In this document: in pieces, positions 59,041-64,000 of the stretch | Position numbering within the stretch: the first letter of the stretch is position 1 | Layout: each line of letters opens with the position of its first letter | DNA from: Homalodisca vitripennis | Lineage: Eukaryota; Arthropoda; Insecta; Hemiptera; Cicadellidae | Reading direction: 5' to 3' | DNA length: 64,000 bases | Assembly: GCF_021130785.1 (NCBI RefSeq) | Contig: NC_060209.1 | Span: 22,816,001 to 22,880,000 of the forward strand | Made by a program: the position numbers and the translations under genes | Notes under the pieces: generated by a model | Databases searched by the model: none | What the model was told of the DNA's origin: nothing | The model's input: only the letters and a program-made list of their open reading frames with translations

Positions 59041-59279
59041 AATATTAAATATTAGAAAATGTTAAATTATTGTATTGTCCTTAAGTGCTTGAATCAGTAT
59101 TATAACGAAGATTTCAAAGACTAAGTTATTATTTAATTCTAAATTTAGATTGCACCAATGATCAAAAGACCATGTTATGTAGTGCATTTGAAATCCTATT
59201 TAAACGTTGTTATAAAAACTACCTTATATTAAAAGCTGTGATAAGGTAATCGAATCTAGGTCATTGAACCAGCATAATT

Positions 59280-59860
59280 TAATTGGGGAAATAAATAAAT
59301 TAGACCGGAAGTGAATTTAAACGACCGGAACAGACTTCATATTGGCCACAGTAACCTTTTAGTTTGTACGATATACTTTCGTATTTGGGACAAAAAGGCA
59401 AACTCTGACTATAACAATTGAAATTTATAAGTGCTGTTAGTTGACAATTTTTTTTTTATTTTTTGATATCTTGAAAAACAACATATGTATATATTGTATA
59501 GATACATCAAGCAAATAAATTAGACCGAAAGTTAATTTAATCAGCCACTGACTATTTTTGCCTCCAGTAACTTCTAAGTCATACACAAGTTATATATTCT
59601 CTTCATCTCAACAAAGAGGCAAACCATAGCTATGCCACGAAAAATATTAAATCAAAAGTAAATTTTAAAAAGCAGAAATAAGACACTTTATGATTGAAAA
59701 TGGTTTTCGTTGGTATATATTTCTTTGATCATGGTACAAGCAAACTCTATATTAGTACCTACTTGAAATATCTTAGACAAAAAGTTAATTTAAACAGGCG
59801 GAATTTGATTCTTGTTTGTAAACCAAATTAGTTTGTGAAGACTTATCTACATAAAGAAAG
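59280..59860 (+). repeat. Three degenerate tandem units of about 225-250 bp
   Basis: Units near 59290, 59515 and 59765 each begin with AAATTAGACCGGAAGTGAAT / AAATTAGACCGAAAGTTAAT / ATCTTAGACAAAAAGTTAAT. Each then has a CAGTAAC-CTT-TAGT-x-x-TAC-like segment and, in the first two, a CAAA-AGGCAAAC-like segment. An old local triplication. Confidence 0.5.
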
Positions 59861-60200
59861 ACGTGTTCTAAATTATTTATCAACACCTAGCAAAAACCAT
59901 GAAATCTATATTTGGTACATACCTTCATATTGCGCCCTAGAGGCTCACGAAGGAATGACTTTTCTTCTACGACAACAGGACTGGTAATAAAGTTGTGACA
60001 ACTTCCATAAGACTAGATCAACTGTTCTATGTAAACATTATAATATTACAACACAGTCATATGTTTAGTTAAATGTATTTAAGTAACCATTTTAAATGTA
60101 TTGACACTATAGTCTTGAAAGCATAAAAAAAACATGACATCTTATTACAATATTTTCTGTAGTGACTTTTGGAACTAAAAGCTGTGTGTGAACTAAAAAC

Positions 60201-60217
60201 GTGTGTGTGTGTGTGTG

Positions 60218-60277
<60 letters not shown>
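60201..60277. repeat. (GT)n microsatellite
   Basis: Seventy-seven bases of GT with one TT break near 60219. The HTHTHT peptide in the 125-codon minus-strand frame (60069-60446) comes from it. Confidence 0.97.
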
Positions 60278-60280
<3 letters not shown>

Positions 60281-61389
60281 CGGGAAAACAAGAATAACTC
60301 AACAATGGTATTAGAAGTACCTTTGACTGCATTAAATTACAATAGTTATAAGTATACACTTGTTGACATATTTTCTTGATCCTAGCAGCATGGCAAACCC
60401 AACTATGGCATAAAAAATACAGTTCTTTCAAATCAGAAGTAGTCATCTACACACTGAGCCTAAAATAAGAGCCATTAGGTATTTAGCTTATAATTTGAAG
60501 CTGTTAATAATGGAAAAGAATATGATATATATATAAAATATAACAATATTGGACTGTCTATCGGTATATCATTGTCCTTTAATAATTTCGCGCTTTCGCC
60601 TTTTTGAAAAAGGTATACCATATAAAAAAATAACACAGCAAAACAATGTCCACCACAAGTTAAATAAATAAATAGATGTATAATAAATATAAATAAACAA
60701 GGAATTTTTTGAACATGTTGATTAACATCCCAGAAGAGAAATATGAACAGAAAAAAGGATTTTAGAAAAAATAATACATAAGTAAAATAAAACACATATT
60801 ATCATTTCATTCTTTTATTTTTTATTTTTTGTCAGTTAGGCGTCCAGCCACAAAATTATGTAGGCCTACTTTTTGCTGTTAAGTGGCAGATTTTCAAAAA
60901 TTATCTAGAAAAACATTTGAAATGCGCATTTGTCCAAAGGAAAATATCCTTCAAATAATTTATAAATAATCTCAAAATTAAACACTCTAATGTTCATAAA
61001 ATCCATTAAATATTGGTGATCGTAAAAATTTTATAAACTTAATATATTTTCCTGGTTTGAGGGGGTAGTGTGCTATATAAAAACAAAATAATATTACTAA
61101 GAACGGCAACACATAATAATTCTTGACATCTTCACCGAATTACTAAAGAGCTTAATTGTTACAAAATACCACCCAGGCTAAGTGTTTCAGTAAGAAATAC
61201 CTAACCTGATAAAAAATCTTTTGGTACGACCCCCAAAATTGCCACCTACTGACATTCAAAAATTTCAAGAAAAGAAGAAATAGTTTTAAGTGTCAACCCT
61301 GTTTTAAAAACAAACGATTTGTAACACTTGCAAAATTATAAAATCCGTCCCTGATTATTTGAAATATTTTTGTATTAATCAGAGTGAGA
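60278..61389. other. AT-rich stretch, nothing recognised
   Basis: The 106-codon minus-strand frame at 60475-60795 is hydrophobic because of A/T-rich codons (YFIYISYSF type) and has no recognised domain. Confidence 0.5.
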
Positions 61390-62349
61390 ATAACATCTCA
61401 CATCCTGAAGGTACGAGGGTTGTTCAATAACAGACGGAGACTGTGGCCCTGGGATTTTCTCCCATACTCGCTCTGATAAGACATGATGCCAGGGTTATTT
61501 ACAATACCGTTTGATGACCCTCAATTGGTTTTAGCCAACAGGACATTGAATTGGCTTTATCTCTATCACAAAGCCATCAGTTGCTCATTTGAACAAGATC
61601 AACTTAGGTTAAGTTTGCCTAGTAGCTACTCCAACGTTTTATCATGTCCAATTGATTTGGGCATGTTGAAACAAACGAAATTACCGCGTATGTATAAGTA
61701 ATTTGTGTTATGACTCAATAATAAACGGGCGGTACCTAACACTTATGAAGACATAAAGCAACCGGCTTTTGGGGATGACGCTCAATTGTCTCGTCGCTTC
61801 CTGGATTGTTCGCTGGGTTTCAAAGATTTTAAGGAGGGAAAGAGAGAGGACCCAGAGTTGCAGGGAGGAGATGGTGCCCCAGTTACCTGCTGGCTCACCT
61901 TGAGGAAATCATCATATACACGCCAGGCGGTGGTCAATGAATTCAAAAACCGGACCGCGGGAAGTCTGACACCGGTCGTCAGAGCAGATTGCTGAACTCC
62001 TTGACCATACTCGGGTAGGTAGTTGGGCTCAGCAACCCACAATATATTTAAAAAAGGACAATCTTAAACATGTTCTAGAGTTTGTGTGCTCGTTGGATTC
62101 TCTCGGTTTACTCACACCTGAAACAAATAAACAAAAACCGTGTGTCGAATGGTTTAGCCTTGAGTGGAAAGGCGGTTGGCGTTGAAGAAGATAAGGGATT
62201 GGGAGTGGAAGAGTAGTAATCACTACCACGACCACTTGCTGATGAGTCCTGGGTTTTATCAGTTTCATGGACCATCCTGCTAATAGAAAAATCTCAAAGC
62301 ACTGAGTGGGTAGTAGAAAATACGAACACGTGGTCCCGCAGTGTAGGAG
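61390..62349. other. GC-richer unassigned segment left of repeat C copy 3
   Basis: 61410-61430 (TACGAGGGTTGTTCAATAAC) resembles a mariner-type terminal repeat, but no inverted partner was found in the window. 61780-62270 is GC-richer, with overlapping frames of 69-86 codons on both strands and no recognised domain. It is likely transposon debris. Confidence 0.35.
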
Positions 62350-63680
62350 GACTGTTTTAAAAATATTAAAACCATTAATATAGGTAAAATAGAAGTCAGG
62401 AAAATATATTCTTAATTCAACGTTTTTTATAACTCAGGAGTAGAATAACATCTCAAATGGTATTCTTCCAGAAAACATGTTTATTTGGCTATCATTATAA
62501 TTTATTGAGCACATCAGAGGACAAGTTCCCTCTTAACAAAATCTGATGTATTCTCCCTGGGGAGCAAAGCAGGACAACTCGAGAGGAAATGGAAAGTCGT
62601 TTAACAGTTTTGTCACAGTCACTGTAAACTCTTCTTTATTTATCCACTTCGATACTACTGCAGATCTTGGTTTGGATCTACGAGCACACTTCAGAGAGAA
62701 TAGAGTTTGTTTGTGTTTATTTCCCAACTAATTTACTGTTGTATAGTTATATAACTAACGATAAATCTCGAGAATTAATAAAGGACTGTTAAATTTTTAC
62801 TTTCTTGAAGTGTTATATTTATAAGGACCCTACAGGCCATTGTTAAAATCATATCTTTGTCCTATCCATCTGTCTGTCCGTATGTGCAAATGCTGTGTAA
62901 TAGAAATATCCTAAATACTTGAACTTGGAACACAGGTTTGGGACAGAGAAAATCAGCTGACATAGCAACAAAGGAAACCGTAAGTCGCATATCTCTGCTG
63001 TATTGGAAATTAACCATTATAATACAGAGTGATTAAAAGTTCATTTTTATTGATTTTAAGTGCTCTGCGTATGTAAATTAATAGGTACTAATTTTTTTAT
63101 TGTATTGGTTCATTTAAACTATTGGCGCAAGAGACATACAAGGAAAATGAAACAAAAACTTCAAAACTATTGGGGTGAATACTTTTAAATGTTATTTCCT
63201 TTTTTGTTTCCTTAAATTTTTTATTACAAATTCTTTACAATACTTTGTTTAGTAGAGATCAAATATCAGTATCACCGTTACTATCATTACGGTTGTCACT
63301 TCCACCATGCAAAAATATAATTCCATTATCTGCAGTATAAAAATTTTAAGGAAGGAATATCGGTAACTTTGTTTAGGAATATCTACTATAAACTATTGAT
63401 ATTTGCCAAAGTCGTAAACTCTAAACCTAGACCTACTCAGAGTAGTCCACAGTACAGTAAGTAGTGACCTTTCAGCTCTTAGTTCCGAACTGTGAGACCG
63501 TTAAATTCCTTGCTGTTTCCTTGTGTCTCTTGCCCCCAAACTAATCTAACTTTGTGTAGATAAACGTCTCTGGTTTACCCCAATTTTGGAAATATATGGA
63601 GACCACTGTGAATTTATAGTCTTACATATATCGCTAACTTGCTGGCAGAAAGACGCAACTAAAGATATTTAAACTTAAGT
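62350..63680 (+). repeat. Repeat family C, copy 3
   Basis: Collinear with 39286-40610 over its length (GCAGGACAACTCGAGAGGAA, GGAAATTAACCATTATAATA, CAGTACAGTAAGTAGTGACC, TGCCCCCAAACTAATCTAAC, AAAGACGCAACTAAAGATAT). It lacks about 180 bp present in copy 1 between about 40030 and 40160. Its first 150 bp match 57565-57735 rather than copy 1. Confidence 0.9.
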
Positions 63681-63842
63681 GGAGTATGAAACAATGAGTT
63701 TAAAGTAGTCTACTACCTGCTGAGATAAGTGTGGCATTATTTTATTTTCACAGGTATTGTACTGAAAGTTCCGGATCAGTATTAGACAGATATCCAAACT
63801 TGATCCTAAATCCATAAATCAATAGCCCACCTACAGGAGTAG

Positions 63843-63975
63843 TCCATCCTAATATTATTATAAATGGGAATGTGAGTAGGATGGATTTTTTTTCTTTCTT
63901 GCGTAAACTATTCAATGATTGGCATGCATTTTTATAACTTTACGGACTCGGAGATATAGCTCTATTCTGTTTTTT
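63843..63975 (+). mobile_element. Helitron-like 5' end fragment
   Basis: TCCATCCTAATATTATTATA followed by AATGGGAATGTGAGTAGG and a TTTCTTTCTTGCGTAAACTA block resembles the common 5' start of insect Helitron-type elements (TC-x-ATCCTAATATTATAAATG). The 3' end is outside the window. The base before TC is G, not the expected A, so this may be a related repeat instead. Confidence 0.4.
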
Positions 63976-63998
63976 TGTTCCTCTTGGCTACGCCCCTG
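63976..63998 (-). mobile_element. hAT-type terminal sequence at the window edge
   Basis: Read on the minus strand this is CAGGGGCGTAGCCAAGAGGA, the CAGGGGCGTAGCCA terminus of a hAT group related to the ends at 5574 and 6137. The element body, if present on the minus strand, would run leftward, where only the Helitron-like fragment is seen, so it may be a short relic. Confidence 0.45.
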
Positions 63999-64000
63999 TT

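Noticed and set aside
60069..60446. 125-codon frame with a long HT repeat
   Set aside because: The middle is the (GT)n microsatellite; no flanking domain.
61483..62268. Frames of 69-86 codons on both strands
   Set aside because: No recognised domain; overlapping frames on both strands suggest composition, not coding.
1..64000. tRNA or rRNA genes
   Set aside because: No segment combining a GTTCGA-type T loop with a cloverleaf-capable flank was found by eye. A tRNAscan run would be decisive.

Overview
The window reads as animal, most probably insect, nuclear DNA. It is strongly AT-rich. The longest open frame I recognise is 167 codons. Long non-coding stretches carry nested eukaryotic transposons (Helitron, PIF/Harbinger, hAT, Penelope-like, LINE and possibly LTR debris), several minisatellite arrays and (CA)n/(TA)n microsatellites. 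The transposon mix and the many dispersed 'GCTCAGCCA' repeats fit an insect. I cannot place the order from the sequence alone. I see no complete host gene; the window looks like a gene-poor intergenic region or the inside of very long introns. Two short stretches (6713-6855 and 23385-23488) look like possible host exons.

Layout. 1-9.5 kb: AT-rich DNA with old dispersed repeats, an internally deleted hAT element (5574-6137) that keeps the C-terminal transposase dimerisation region, a possible coding exon, and a degenerate tandem repeat. 9.5-24 kb: three clean minisatellites with units of 127 bp (11.6-12.2 kb), 86 bp (16.2-18.0 kb; a TGACGTCA palindrome in 17 of about 21 units) and 125 bp (21.15-22.29 kb), plus a perfect 14-bp hairpin at 19.4 kb. 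24-34 kb: a Penelope-like retroelement 3' end, a 370-bp inverted-repeat element, an RFX X-box-like site, a (CA)n array and a higher-order minisatellite (30.8-31.9 kb).

34-50.5 kb is the most informative part. A roughly 3-kb repeat occurs twice (34.8-37.8 and 41.9-47.5 kb). The second copy is split by a 2,798-bp Helitron whose ends and A/T target can be fixed to the base, because the first copy supplies the empty site. Just beyond lies a 2,641-bp PIF/Harbinger element (47802-50442) with exact TTA target duplications and 24-bp terminal inverted repeats. It carries a spliced but broken DDE transposase gene on the minus strand and a broken MADF-BESS companion gene inside that transposase's intron on the plus strand.

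50.5-64 kb: a LINE 3' end, a LINE reverse-transcriptase scrap, microsatellites, a 660-bp element with about 90-bp terminal inverted repeats (56.3-56.9 kb), and copies of a 1.2-kb repeat also found at 39.3 kb. A second Helitron-like 5' end and a hAT terminus lie at the very edge. No element here looks able to move by itself: the Helitron lacks Rep, the Harbinger transposase lacks its second and third catalytic residues, and the hAT is reduced to its ends and a scrap.
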